A stretch of 11,926 nt of DNA from Clostridia bacterium (GCA_017421905.1 JAFOHH010000070.1:1-11926); one strand, 5' to 3'. Numbered from the stretch's first letter, positions 1 through 7,958 are shown. Notes: generated from the sequence alone by a model not told the origin. Made by a program: numbers and translations.

Positions 1-111
1 ACCACACTCGTTATTGCGGGTGAGGCTGCCGGTAGCAAGCTGGATAAAGCTCGCAAGCTCGGCGTGAAAATAATCGACGAAAAAACGCTGAAAAGTATGT
101 TAAATTCTTGA
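1..111 (+). CDS. ligA: NAD-dependent DNA ligase LigA, C-terminal end (partial, 5' truncated by window)
   Basis: The first 36 codons are open in frame 1 and end at TGA 109-111. The peptide contains [19 protein letters not shown] followed by KIIDEKTL, which closely matches the C-terminal BRCT domain of LigA proteins (family pattern [22 protein letters not shown]). LigA seals nicks between Okazaki fragments and in repair using NAD+. The adenylation, OB-fold, zinc-finger and HhH parts would lie upstream of the window. The stop codon sits inside the -35 box of the next promoter, so no terminator separates ligA from yicC. The call rests on a short tail, but the BRCT signature is specific; another BRCT protein is the only serious alternative. 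Confidence 0.8.
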   Translation, partial: TTLVIAGEAAGSKLDKARKLGVKIIDEKTLKSMLNS

Positions 112-136
112 AATATTTCAAAAAAAATGGTATAAT
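108..136 (+). promoter_or_regulatory. Sigma-A promoter for the yicC-gmk-rpoZ operon
   Basis: TTGAAA (108-113) and TATAAT (131-136) are separated by exactly 17 nt. TG at 128-129 gives an extended -10 (TGgTATAAT). The -35 overlaps the ligA stop codon (109-111). Transcription should begin near 143, leaving a leader of only about 15 nt that holds the Shine-Dalgarno sequence AGGTG (148-152) before the ATG at 158. The call is from sequence match only. Confidence 0.8.
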
Positions 137-157
137 ATCGTTAAAGTAGGTGATTTT

Positions 158-1027
158 ATGTATTCTATGACCGGTTACGGCAAAGCCGAATATAAAGGAG
201 AGGTTGAACTTACCGTAGAAGTAAAAACGGTAAACAACCGCTATCTCGATTTAAACTGTAAATATCCCCGCGTCTTTTTACCCTTTGACGACGCAATTAG
301 AAAGTGCGTTCAGGCAAAATATCCGCGCGGTCATATGGATATGTACATCTCCTTCCGCGATAAGCGCGAAAAGGAAAAAACGGTAGCGGTAGACCTTGGG
401 CTTGCCAAGGCGTACTACGCCGCAGCAAATCAAATTTCCTCTGCTACGGGCGTGGAAAACGATCTTACCGCAACTTCCCTCATGCGCTTTGCAGACGTAA
501 TTGCCGCCGAAAGTGAGGATAGCGTAGACGAAACGTTAAAGGACGTGTTACTCCAAACCGTTTCCGCCGCGCTGGACCGCTTAAACGAAATGCGCAAGGT
601 AGAAGGGGAAAAGCTCTTAGACGATATGCTTACCCGCGTAACGGTTATTGAAAAAACGGTGGAAAAAATCGCTCTCCGCGCCCCCGAAATTTTAGCCGCC
701 CATCGCGAAAAGCTTTCCGCCCGCATGGCAGAATACTTAAACGGCGTAGCGGTAGATGAAAGCCGCCTCTTATCCGAGGTTGCCGTGTTTGCCGATAAGT
801 GTAATATCGACGAAGAAATTACGCGCTTAAAATCCCATATCCAGCAGTTCCGCACCATCGCTAAAGGCGATGGCGTGGGCAAAAAGCTCGACTTTTTAAT
901 TCAAGAATTCAACCGAGAATCCAATACCATTTGTTCTAAGTCTAACGATTCTAAGACCACGTCGTACGCCTTAGAACTCAAATGCGAAATAGAAAAAATC
1001 AGAGAACAGGTTCAAAATATCGAATAA
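158..1027 (+). CDS. yicC: YicC/YloC family endoribonuclease
   Basis: This 289-aa protein has the full family architecture. The N-terminal YicC domain begins MYSMTGYGKAE and continues with EVKTVNNRYLDLN. The C-terminal DUF1732 domain (from about residue 216) includes EEITRLKSHIQQF, KKLDFLIQEFNRESNTI and the terminal KIREQVQNIE. E. coli YicC acts as an endoribonuclease in small-RNA decay, and B. subtilis YloC is the matching homologue; the exact substrate here is unknown. The length is normal for the family. The ATG at 158 is preceded by AGGTG at 148-152 and is the first gene of an operon with gmk and rpoZ, the usual neighbours in Bacillota. The small DNA-binding gene remA, which sits between yloC and gmk in B. 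subtilis, is absent. Confidence 0.93.
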   Translation: MYSMTGYGKAEYKGEVELTVEVKTVNNRYLDLNCKYPRVFLPFDDAIRKCVQAKYPRGHMDMYISFRDKREKEKTVAVDLGLAKAYYAAANQISSATGVENDLTATSLMRFADVIAAESEDSVDETLKDVLLQTVSAALDRLNEMRKVEGEKLLDDMLTRVTVIEKTVEKIALRAPEILAAHREKLSARMAEYLNGVAVDESRLLSEVAVFADKCNIDEEITRLKSHIQQFRTIAKGDGVGKKLDFLIQEFNRESNTICSKSNDSKTTSYALELKCEIEKIREQVQNIE

Positions 1028-1028
1028 T

Positions 1029-1649
1029 ATGAAAGAAAACGGATTACTTTTAATTCTTTCCGGCCCGTCTGGCGTAGGAAAGGGCACGGTGGTAGACGAG
1101 CTCATCCGCCGTAACGAAAATATTACGGTCAGCGTTTCCATGACCACCCGCGCACCGCGCGCAGGAGAAGTGGAAGGGGAAAGCTACTATTTCGTAACGA
1201 GAGAAGACTTTTTGTCGCGCATGGCTAAGGGCGAGCTGTTAGAGCATTCTAACCACTTTGAAAATTATTACGGAACACCCAAAGCTCCCTTATCTAAGGC
1301 TATGTCCTCGGGTAAGGACGTTATTTTGGAAATTGACGTAAACGGCGCGTTTGCAGTAAAAGAAAAAATGCCCGATAGCGTACTGATTATGATTGCTCCC
1401 CCCTCTCTTTCCGACCTTAGAGATCGCTTAAAGGGTAGAAATACCGAAACGGCAGAGGTAATTGAAGAGAGAATCGGCCGGGCAAAGTTTGAATTAGGTA
1501 AAGCCCATCGTTACGATTACGTCGTTATCAACGACGATATCGAAGAGGCAACCATTGCCGTAGAAACCATTATCGCAGCCGAGCGGTTAAAAACCTCTCG
1601 CCGCCGCGCATTAATTTGTAATTTATTGGAGGATACCAAGAATGATTAA
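1029..1649 (+). CDS. gmk: Guanylate kinase
   Basis: The 206-aa product phosphorylates GMP to GDP with ATP, supplying GTP for RNA and DNA synthesis. The P-loop GPSGVGKG is at residues 12-19. The GMP-binding region includes S37, TTRAPR (39-44), Y53, E72 and the YGTP motif (81-84). The lid region around residues 130-150 includes RLKGRNTE and ERIGRAKFEL. The length is typical (about 205 aa). The start lies one nucleotide after the yicC stop and has only a weak upstream Shine-Dalgarno, so translation is probably coupled to yicC. Its 3' end overlaps rpoZ by 8 nt. In Bacillota, Gmk is a target of (p)ppGpp inhibition; nothing in this sequence argues for or against that here. Confidence 0.97.
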   Translation: MKENGLLLILSGPSGVGKGTVVDELIRRNENITVSVSMTTRAPRAGEVEGESYYFVTREDFLSRMAKGELLEHSNHFENYYGTPKAPLSKAMSSGKDVILEIDVNGAFAVKEKMPDSVLIMIAPPSLSDLRDRLKGRNTETAEVIEERIGRAKFELGKAHRYDYVVINDDIEEATIAVETIIAAERLKTSRRRALICNLLEDTKND

Positions 1650-1845
1650 TCAACCCTCTGTTGACGAATTGACCAAAAAAATCGGATCGCGCTACGGTCT
1701 TTGCACGGTATGCGCAAAACGCGCTCGTCAAATTATCGACCAAGCGCAAAGCCAAGGCCTTACCGAATTCCCCGGCAAGGAAAAACCCCTTACGCTTGCT
1801 GCTAACGAAATTTTAAGCGGCAGAGTATCCGCAGTGAAAGACTGA
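1642..1845 (+). CDS. rpoZ: RNA polymerase omega subunit
   Basis: This short protein of 67 aa matches omega. It has an N-terminal PSVDELTKKIGSRY segment, the conserved helix CAKRARQI, and the KPLTLAANEILSGRV segment that contacts the beta-prime C-terminus. Omega helps fold and assemble beta-prime in RNA polymerase. The ATG at 1642 lies 8 nt inside the end of gmk and has a strong TTGGAGG Shine-Dalgarno at 1626-1632. Bacillota omega proteins are commonly 65-75 aa, so it is complete. It is the last gene of the first operon; a strong terminator follows within 20 nt. In many Bacillota coaBC comes next, but here it does not. Confidence 0.93.
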   Translation: MINQPSVDELTKKIGSRYGLCTVCAKRARQIIDQAQSQGLTEFPGKEKPLTLAANEILSGRVSAVKD

Positions 1846-1862
1846 TTATTTCAGCGGAATAG

Positions 1863-1892
1863 TGTTCAACGGGTTTCCGTTGAACATTTTTT
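1863..1892 (+). terminator. Intrinsic terminator after rpoZ
   Basis: TGTTCAACGG (1863-1872) and CCGTTGAACA (1877-1886) form a perfect 10-bp stem with a GTTT loop, followed at once by six T residues (1887-1892). The stem can extend by a G-U and an A-U pair. It lies in the 85-nt gap between rpoZ and priA, so it ends the yicC-gmk-rpoZ transcript. I found no convincing promoter between it and priA, so priA may rely on read-through or on an unrecognised promoter. Confidence 0.9.
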
Positions 1893-1930
1893 CTTATTAA
1901 CGGTTTTACCAAACGAAAGGAAGGCGCAAT

Positions 1931-4123
1931 ATGATATACCGCGTAATCGTAGACGTTCAGTCGCAAGACGTAGACCGCATATTCGATTATCGTGCCGAGG
2001 GGGATATCCCCGTCGGCAGTCGCGTCGTTGTCCCGTTTGGAAAAAAACAAATCGAGGGCTACGTCGTTGGCACGGCTAAAACGACGGACGTCCCTTCGGA
2101 AAAACTCAAAAGCATTTGCCGCACGGTAGACGCTTTGCCTGCCATAACGGGAGAAATGCTTTCCATTATGCGCTTTATGCAAACCCGTTACCACGTTACC
2201 GCAGCCACCGCCCTTCGCCAGTTTTTACCGGGGGAAATGCGCCGCGGCACGGTAAAGGAAAGCGTAGAACAGTTCGTTCGGTTAAAAGAAGGGTTAGATG
2301 CAACTGCGCTCGCCGCAGAGGAAACGCGCTCTAAAAAAAGGGCGGAGCTTCTTCTTTTCTTTGCCGATGGAAAAACGGAAAAGCTTTCCGAGGCGCGCAA
2401 GCGTTACGGCGTATCCGCCGTCAACGGACTGATCGAAAAGGGCTATTTTACGGTAACGGAAATACAAAAAAACCGCGTGCCCCTTTCCGAGGCATCCGTA
2501 GCGGCAACCCCCGTTACGCTAAAGCCCACGCAAGAGGCGGCGCTTAAAAAAATTAACGAAAGTAAAAAACGCGTACAGCTATTGTTCGGCGTTACGGGCA
2601 GCGGTAAAACCGAGGTGTATCTCCGCTTAATCGAGGCGGCTTTATCCCAAGGAAAAACGGCAATTATGCTCGTGCCGGAAATTGCGCTAACGCCCCAAAC
2701 ATTAACCCGCCTGCGCTCTCGGTTTGGAGAGCGAGTTGCCATTTTACATAGCGGACTTTCCGCGGGCGAACGGTTCGACGAATGGTGGCGTCTTCGCACG
2801 GGCAAGGCGGTAATCGCCGTCGGTGCGCGTAGTGCTATTTTCGCCCCGCTAGAAAACCTCGGCGTTATCGTCGTAGACGAAGAGCACGAAACCAGCTACC
2901 AAAGCGAATCCAACCCCCGTTATTTTACGAAAGAAATCGCCCTGCACCGCGCCGCTTACAACGGCTGCAAGTTGGTGCTCGGTAGCGCAACGCCTGCCGT
3001 AGAAAGTTATCTTTCCGCCCAAAATGGGGAATATGAACTTGTCGAAATGCGAGAGCGCGTCAATAAACGCCCCCTTCCTAAAATGGAAATTGCCGATATG
3101 CGCAAGGAAATGCGCCGCGGTAACCACACGCTGTTTTCCTCTCTCCTAAAAGAGCACTTGCAAACCACCTTAGAGGAGGGAAATCAAGCCATCTTGTTTT
3201 TGAACCGCAGGGGGTATTCCTCCACGGTTATTTGCCGCGATTGCGGCTACGTTGCAAAATGTGCCCATTGCGACGTTTCCCTTACCTACCATAAAGGGGA
3301 AAACCGATTAAAATGCCACTATTGCAACGCGCAATATAAAATGCCGGAGCTTTGTCCGGAGTGCGGCAGTCCGCACTTAAAGTTTGGGCACGTTGGTACG
3401 GAACGCGTGGTCATGGAACTGCAGGAGCTTTTCCCGGAGGCGCGCATTTTGCGTATGGATAACGACACCACGCGCACGAAAGAAGGGCATTATAAAATTT
3501 TAAAAGCCTTTTCGGAAAAGGAGGCGGATATCCTCGTCGGTACGCAAATGATTGCAAAAGGGCACGATTTTCCCTCCGTAACCCTCGTTGGCGTGCTCGA
3601 TGCCGATATGGGCCTGCATTTTTCCGATTACCGCAGCGGCGAGCGAACCTTTCAGCTCATTACGCAGGTTGCGGGCAGAAGTGGCCGAGCGGATAAATCG
3701 GGCAAGGTAATTTTGCAAACCTTCACGCCCGACAATTACGTTTTAGACTTTGCCGGTAGATACGATTACGAATCTATGGCGCAGTCGGAGCTTTCTTTAA
3801 GAAGGGCTACGATGTTTCCGCCTTATGCGCGTATCGTGCGCGTCCTTGCCAGCGGCACGGACGAAAAAAAGGTGGTTGCGGCAATTAAAACGGCGTATGA
3901 AAATTTAGAAAAAGTCTACGCCGCGCATAGAGAAGAATTTATCTTCTTCCAAAAAATGAAAGCCCCCATCTTGCGCTTGCAAACCAAGTTCCGCTACCAA
4001 ATTTTAATGCGGATTAAGGAAGGCAATACAAGCTTACTAACCGAAATTTACGAGGCGGCGCTCCCTGCCAATACGCCCTACGTTTCGGTATTCGTAGAAG
4101 AAAATCCCAACAATATGACTTAA
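1931..4123 (+). CDS. priA: Primosomal replication restart helicase PriA
   Basis: At 730 aa this is a normal-length PriA. It recognises stalled replication forks and reloads the replicative helicase, moving 3' to 5' on DNA with ATP. The N-terminal DNA-binding domain (about residues 1-100) contains the typical VVVPFGKKQIEGYVVG segment. The helicase core has Walker A GVTGSGKT (220-227, K226), the DEEH box (316-319), and later GSATPAVES. The zinc-binding insertion has all eight expected cysteines (435, 438, 444, 447, 462, 465, 475, 478). The C-terminal helicase lobe carries GTQMIAKGHDFP and QVAGRSGR. The ATG at 1931 has a good Shine-Dalgarno (AAAGGAAGG, 1916-1924). def follows after 13 nt, the usual order in Bacillota, where coaBC would normally precede priA. 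Confidence 0.97.
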   Translation: MIYRVIVDVQSQDVDRIFDYRAEGDIPVGSRVVVPFGKKQIEGYVVGTAKTTDVPSEKLKSICRTVDALPAITGEMLSIMRFMQTRYHVTAATALRQFLPGEMRRGTVKESVEQFVRLKEGLDATALAAEETRSKKRAELLLFFADGKTEKLSEARKRYGVSAVNGLIEKGYFTVTEIQKNRVPLSEASVAATPVTLKPTQEAALKKINESKKRVQLLFGVTGSGKTEVYLRLIEAALSQGKTAIMLVPEIALTPQTLTRLRSRFGERVAILHSGLSAGERFDEWWRLRTGKAVIAVGARSAIFAPLENLGVIVVDEEHETSYQSESNPRYFTKEIALHRAAYNGCKLVLGSATPAVESYLSAQNGEYELVEMRERVNKRPLPKMEIADMRKEMRRGNHTLFSSLLKEHLQTTLEEGNQAILFLNRRGYSSTVICRDCGYVAKCAHCDVSLTYHKGENRLKCHYCNAQYKMPELCPECGSPHLKFGHVGTERVVMELQELFPEARILRMDNDTTRTKEGHYKILKAFSEKEADILVGTQMIAKGHDFPSVTLVGVLDADMGLHFSDYRSGERTFQLITQVAGRSGRADKSGKVILQTFTPDNYVLDFAGRYDYESMAQSELSLRRATMFPPYARIVRVLASGTDEKKVVAAIKTAYENLEKVYAAHREEFIFFQKMKAPILRLQTKFRYQILMRIKEGNTSLLTEIYEAALPANTPYVSVFVEENPNNMT

Positions 4124-4136
4124 AAGAGGTGCTATT

Positions 4137-4592
4137 ATGGCTATTCGCAACGTCGTACAAGAAGGCGACGAAATTTTAAGAAAAGTATGCAAACCGGTAG
4201 AAGAATTCGACGAACGTCTGTTTAAACTGCTGGACGATATGAAGGACACCGTTAAAAAGGAACGCGGCGCAGGTCTTGCCGGTCCGCAAATCGGCGTATT
4301 AAAGCGCGTTTGTGTGGTAGACGTAGACGAAGGATATTTCGAATTTATCAACCCCAAAATCGTTGCCGTAAAGGGAAAGCAAAAAGGGGTAGAAGGCTGC
4401 CTTTCCGTGCGCCATAAGCAAGGCTACGTTACCCGTCCCAACGTCGTAACGATGCAGTATCAAGACCGCAACGGAACCCCGCACGAAATTACTGCAACGG
4501 GCTTTTTTGCACGTGCCTGCTGCCACGAAACCGACCATTTAGACGGCGTTTTGTATATCGATAAGGCATCGGAGGTTTGGCTTGAAAAATAA
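4137..4592 (+). CDS. def: Peptide deformylase
   Basis: This metalloenzyme of 151 aa removes the formyl group from the N-terminal methionine of new proteins as they leave the ribosome. All three family motifs are present: motif 1 GAGLAGPQ (44-51), motif 2 EGCLS with metal ligand C88, and motif 3 HETDH (130-134) with ligands H130 and H134 and catalytic E131. Motif 1 has Gly where many homologues have a second Ala, and motif 3 is preceded by Cys rather than the Gln seen in E. coli; I take both as normal clostridial variation. The start at 4137 has AGAGGTG at 4125-4131. The gene overlaps fmt by 11 nt, pairing the enzyme that removes formyl groups with the one that supplies them. Confidence 0.96.
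   Translation: MAIRNVVQEGDEILRKVCKPVEEFDERLFKLLDDMKDTVKKERGAGLAGPQIGVLKRVCVVDVDEGYFEFINPKIVAVKGKQKGVEGCLSVRHKQGYVTRPNVVTMQYQDRNGTPHEITATGFFARACCHETDHLDGVLYIDKASEVWLEK
4571..4576 (+). promoter_or_regulatory. Shine-Dalgarno site fixing the TTG start of fmt
   Basis: GGAGGT lies inside the 3' end of def, 5 nt before the TTG at 4582. No ATG or GTG fits this site in the fmt frame, and the protein from TTG begins exactly where the Rossmann strand KIIYLGTPAFA needs it. The site therefore supports a TTG start. Confidence 0.8.
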
Positions 4593-5541
4593 CGCAAAAA
4601 TCATTTATCTCGGCACGCCCGCCTTTGCCGTTGCTCCCTTAAAAGCGATGGTAGAAGCAGGGTATAACGTCATTGCCGTCGTAACGAAGCCCGATGCGGA
4701 AGTGGGCAGAAAACGCGTGTTAACCCCTCCGCCCGTAAAGGAATACGCCCTCTCGGTAGGGATTCCCGTCTATCAATACCGCAGTATTCGCAAGGAGGGC
4801 GCAAAGGATATGCAAGCCCTCGCTCCCGATCTTATGATAACCTGCGCATTCGGGCAAATTTTATCGCAGGAAATTATCGATATCCCCACCTTTGGCATTT
4901 ATAATCTGCACGGATCTCTTCTTCCCAAATACCGCGGCGCATCGCCCATTCAGTCGGCAATCATCGCAGGGGAAAGCGTTACCGGCATCACGGTTATGAA
5001 AACGGATATCGGCCTGGACACGGGCGATGTTTTACTAATGAAAGAAGTTTCCATCGAAAGAGAAACGGCAGGGGAGCTGTTTGAAAAGCTTTCGCCCGTT
5101 GCGGCAGATGCCCTCCTTACCGCCCTTCCTCAAATTTTAAACGGAACGCCCTGCCTTACCCCGCAAAACGGCAAGGATGCAACCCTAACCAAAACCTTTA
5201 AAAAGGAGCAAGCCCTTATTTGCTGGAACGCCTCCGCAAAGGAAATCGATTGCTTTGTGCGCGGTTTCAATCCGTGGCCGGTTGCTTTTTCCTATTGCAA
5301 GGGAGAGGTCGTTAAAATTTATTTCGGCACGCCTTTAGAAGAGCCCTCCTTCCAAGAAGAATCCTCTTTCCACGCCATCGGCGAGATTGTTCGTGCCGAT
5401 AAAACGGGTGTTTACGTGCAAACGGCAAGCGGCGTATACCGCATCGAAAAATTGCAGTTTGTGGGCGGTAAACCTTTAACGGCGGCAGAAGCCGTCAACG
5501 GCAGAAAAATTGCCGTAGGCGACGTATTTACCGCAGAATAA
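4582..5541 (+). CDS. fmt: Methionyl-tRNA formyltransferase
   Basis: The 319-aa enzyme transfers a formyl group from 10-formyl-tetrahydrofolate to Met-tRNA for translation initiation. The N-terminal Rossmann domain opens with YLGTPAFAVAPL. The active site is NLHGSLLPKYRGASPIQ with N108 and H110, and D146 lies in GLDTGD; these match N106, H108 and D144 of the E. coli enzyme with a constant offset of two. The C-terminal OB-like tRNA-binding domain spans about residues 205-315. The start is TTG, supported by GGAGGT at 4571-4576, and overlaps def by 11 nt, so the two are probably translated together. The length is typical (about 310-320 aa). Confidence 0.96.
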   Translation: MKNNAKIIYLGTPAFAVAPLKAMVEAGYNVIAVVTKPDAEVGRKRVLTPPPVKEYALSVGIPVYQYRSIRKEGAKDMQALAPDLMITCAFGQILSQEIIDIPTFGIYNLHGSLLPKYRGASPIQSAIIAGESVTGITVMKTDIGLDTGDVLLMKEVSIERETAGELFEKLSPVAADALLTALPQILNGTPCLTPQNGKDATLTKTFKKEQALICWNASAKEIDCFVRGFNPWPVAFSYCKGEVVKIYFGTPLEEPSFQEESSFHAIGEIVRADKTGVYVQTASGVYRIEKLQFVGGKPLTAAEAVNGRKIAVGDVFTAE

Positions 5542-5562
5542 CCCTCCCAATCGAGGGCTTTT
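5542..5562 (+). terminator. Possible weak terminator after fmt
   Basis: CCCTC (5542-5546) and GAGGG (5553-5557) form a 5-bp stem with a 6-nt loop, followed by C and four T residues. It begins directly after the fmt stop. The stem is short and the T-run is brief, so termination is probably partial. The rest of the 72-nt gap to rsmB holds TATAAG at 5574-5579, but no matching -35 box. Confidence 0.35.
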
Positions 5563-5613
5563 GCACGCCACTTTATAAGAAACAACCAAATAAAACACCC
5601 GATTATTTAAGTT

Positions 5614-6861
5614 ATGAAAAATTATTTTGAAACGGCGTTCGACCTATTAGATCGGGTATATCGCAAAGGCGCGTTTTTAAAAATCGTTTTAGCCGATCTT
5701 CCCGAAAACGCCGAAAACCGCGCGCTCGTTACCAAGCTTTGCTACGGCACGGTAGAAGGCGACGCCAAATATCATTATCAAATTGCTCGCCTCACGCAGG
5801 GCAAGCCCTTAAAGCCGCACGTTCGCCTCATTTTAAAAATGGCAATGTACCTGCTTAGCGATTTAGGTCGCCCCGCGTACGCCACCATCAACACGGCGGT
5901 GGAGTTTTCCAAGCGCTTCGATAAAGGTGCGGCATCCGGGCTTATCAACGCCGTATTGCGCCGCTTTTTGCGCGAAGAAATGACCTTCGTTTACCCCGAG
6001 CGCCGTTACGAGCGGCTTTCGGTACAATATTCCTATCCGCTGTTCGCCGTAAAAAGGCTTTTCCACACCTATGGGGAAGAGGCGGAAGAAATTATCCGCG
6101 GAGGAGAGGCTGTAAACGCCGTGCGTTTTGCAAAAGGCGTAAACGGCGGGGAATATTTTACGGAGCAAGGCGTAGAGTTTACGCCCTCGCCCTTTACTAA
6201 TTTATTTTATGCCGAAAAATTCTCCCGCAATGCCGATTACGAAAAAGGCATCTATACCTTTCAGTCGGTCGGCTCGGTTGCTATTTGCGATATGATCGCC
6301 CCGTGCGAACGTTTGCTGGATACGTGCGCTGCCCCTGGCGGAAAAAGCGTTTACCTTGCGGAAAAATGCACGTCGGTAACGGCTGCGGAATTGCACCCCC
6401 ACCGCGCCGCCCTTATCGAGGGCTACGCAAAGCGCATGGGCGCAACCAACCTAACCGTCGCCGTAAAAGACGCCACGGAGGATCGGGAAGAATGGCACTC
6501 CTATTTCGATGCCGTTCTTTGCGACGTTCCTTGTAGCGGCTACGGCGTACTCAAAGAAAATCCCGATATCAAGCTCCGCGCAAGCGAGCGCGATTTCACC
6601 TCCCTTCCTCCTCTGCAAAAGGAAATTTTAACCCGCTCTTCCACCTTCGTAAAATCGGGCGGCGTTCTGTATTATTCCACCTGCACCCTCTTTACCGAAG
6701 AAAACGACGGCGTAATTGCCGCTTTTTTAAAAAACAATCCCGATTTTTTGGTAGAAGAGGCAACCTCGCCCCTTCCGCACAAAAAAATGAAATACGGCGT
6801 GCAATTTTTGCCGCACGATGCTAAGGCAGGTTTTTACTTTGCCAAATTGCGTAAAAAATAA
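5614..6861 (+). CDS. rsmB: 16S rRNA (cytosine-967 C5)-methyltransferase RsmB
   Basis: This 415-aa protein (B. subtilis name Sun/RsmB) methylates C967 of 16S rRNA with S-adenosylmethionine. Residues 1 to about 135 form a NusB-like RNA-binding domain (LVTKLCYGTVEG, then ATINTAVEFSKRF). The Rossmann methyltransferase domain has the SAM motif DTCAAPGGK (236-244), motif IV DVPCSGYG with C307, and motif VI YSTCT with C357, the expected catalytic nucleophile. Both cysteines needed for the m5C mechanism are therefore present. The ATG at 5614 has no visible Shine-Dalgarno sequence; an in-frame TAA at 5608-5610 rules out a longer reading. rlmN follows, as in other Bacillota. Confidence 0.95.
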   Translation: MKNYFETAFDLLDRVYRKGAFLKIVLADLPENAENRALVTKLCYGTVEGDAKYHYQIARLTQGKPLKPHVRLILKMAMYLLSDLGRPAYATINTAVEFSKRFDKGAASGLINAVLRRFLREEMTFVYPERRYERLSVQYSYPLFAVKRLFHTYGEEAEEIIRGGEAVNAVRFAKGVNGGEYFTEQGVEFTPSPFTNLFYAEKFSRNADYEKGIYTFQSVGSVAICDMIAPCERLLDTCAAPGGKSVYLAEKCTSVTAAELHPHRAALIEGYAKRMGATNLTVAVKDATEDREEWHSYFDAVLCDVPCSGYGVLKENPDIKLRASERDFTSLPPLQKEILTRSSTFVKSGGVLYYSTCTLFTEENDGVIAAFLKNNPDFLVEEATSPLPHKKMKYGVQFLPHDAKAGFYFAKLRKK

Positions 6862-6893
6862 AGGGCTTTCCGCGCCGAAAGGCGGAAGTGATT

Positions 6894-7946
6894 ATGAAAG
6901 GCATTATTCAAGATCTTACAAAAACACAATGTATTGCGCTTGCCGAGCGCCTTGGCGAAAAAAAATTCCGAGGCATGCAGCTGTACGAGGGGCTTATCGC
7001 AGGTAAAAAAATCAGCGAAATTTCCACTCTTTCCGCAGCGTTCAAACAAACCCTGCTTGCCGAATACGAGGACACCGCGGCGGAAATCGTCGAGCGCCTC
7101 GTCTCTTCCGACGGTACGGAAAAATACCTCTTTCGCCTTGCAGACGGCAACGTTATCGAAGGCGTTTTAATGAAGTATAAATACGGCAACACGCAGTGCG
7201 TTTCTACCCAAGTCGGCTGCCGTATGGGTTGCAAGTTTTGCGCCTCTACCATCGGCGGACTTGTTCGCAATTTAACGCGCGGCGAAATCCTTTCCCAAGT
7301 GCTCGCCGTAAACCGCTTGCAAGGCGGCACGGCAAAAGATCGCAAGGTAACCAACCTCGTCCTTATGGGCAGCGGAGAGCCGCTGGATAATTACGAGGAA
7401 GTCGTAGGCTTTTTGCGCCTTGTTTCGGCAGAAGAAGGAATTTGCATTAGCCCTCGCAACATCAGTCTTTCCACCTCGGGGCTCGCACCGCAAATGCGCG
7501 CCTTGGCAGAAGAAGGTCTTTCCGTAAACCTAACCGTTTCCTTGCACGAGCCCTTCGATAGCGAGCGGCAGGAAATTATGCCCGTAGCAAAGGCGTATAC
7601 CGTGCAGGAATTGCTTTCCGCTTGCTCGTATTATTTTGAAAAAACGGGCAGACGGTACATTTTCGAATACACCCTCATAAAAGGTCGTAACGATAGTGCG
7701 CGTCATGCAAGCGAGCTTGTTCGCCTCCTTCGCGGTCGCCCTTGCCTCGTAAACGTCATTCGCTTAAACGAGGTAAAGGAAAGCGGTCTTTCCGCCACTA
7801 CGGAGCGAGATGCCCGTGCCTTTATCACCCTTTTAGAGCAAGGCGGTCTTACTGCAACCCTTCGCCGTAGCGTAGGCTCGGATATCGAGGGCGCTTGCGG
7901 TCAGCTCCGCAGAAAGTATATGGAAACCCCGCAAACGCTTAATTAG
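6894..7946 (+). CDS. rlmN: Dual-specificity 23S rRNA A2503 / tRNA A37 C2-methyltransferase RlmN
   Basis: This 350-aa radical-SAM enzyme methylates C2 of A2503 in the peptidyl-transferase centre of 23S rRNA and, in E. coli, A37 of some tRNAs. The [4Fe-4S] cluster motif is C109-x3-C113-x2-C116 in VGCRMGCKFCAST. The two further cysteines of the methyl-transfer mechanism are C102 (in NTQCVSTQ) and C335 (in DIEGACGQL), matching E. coli C118 and C355. Other family segments include LVLMGSGEPLDNY and NISLSTSGL. A GTG at 6888 would add two residues, but I prefer ATG 6894 because GGAAG at 6884-6888 is then 5 nt away. The stop at 7944-7946 overlaps the rpe Shine-Dalgarno. The prpC-prkC-cpgA genes that follow rlmN in B. 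subtilis are missing. Confidence 0.96.
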   Translation: MKGIIQDLTKTQCIALAERLGEKKFRGMQLYEGLIAGKKISEISTLSAAFKQTLLAEYEDTAAEIVERLVSSDGTEKYLFRLADGNVIEGVLMKYKYGNTQCVSTQVGCRMGCKFCASTIGGLVRNLTRGEILSQVLAVNRLQGGTAKDRKVTNLVLMGSGEPLDNYEEVVGFLRLVSAEEGICISPRNISLSTSGLAPQMRALAEEGLSVNLTVSLHEPFDSERQEIMPVAKAYTVQELLSACSYYFEKTGRRYIFEYTLIKGRNDSARHASELVRLLRGRPCLVNVIRLNEVKESGLSATTERDARAFITLLEQGGLTATLRRSVGSDIEGACGQLRRKYMETPQTLN

Positions 7947-7958
7947 GAGAATGCGTAT

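Noticed and set aside
430..882. Long antisense open frame opposite yicC, and similar antisense frames opposite priA, rlmN, rpe and pgcA
   Set aside because: They lie entirely over well-supported genes, have biased low-complexity compositions, and have no recognisable domains. They are shadows of the + strand codon pattern.
6873..6884. Small CGCC-GAAA-GGCG hairpin before rlmN, possibly hiding its Shine-Dalgarno
   Set aside because: The stem is only 4 bp and is not followed by T residues; it may affect translation slightly but is not enough to call a regulatory element.
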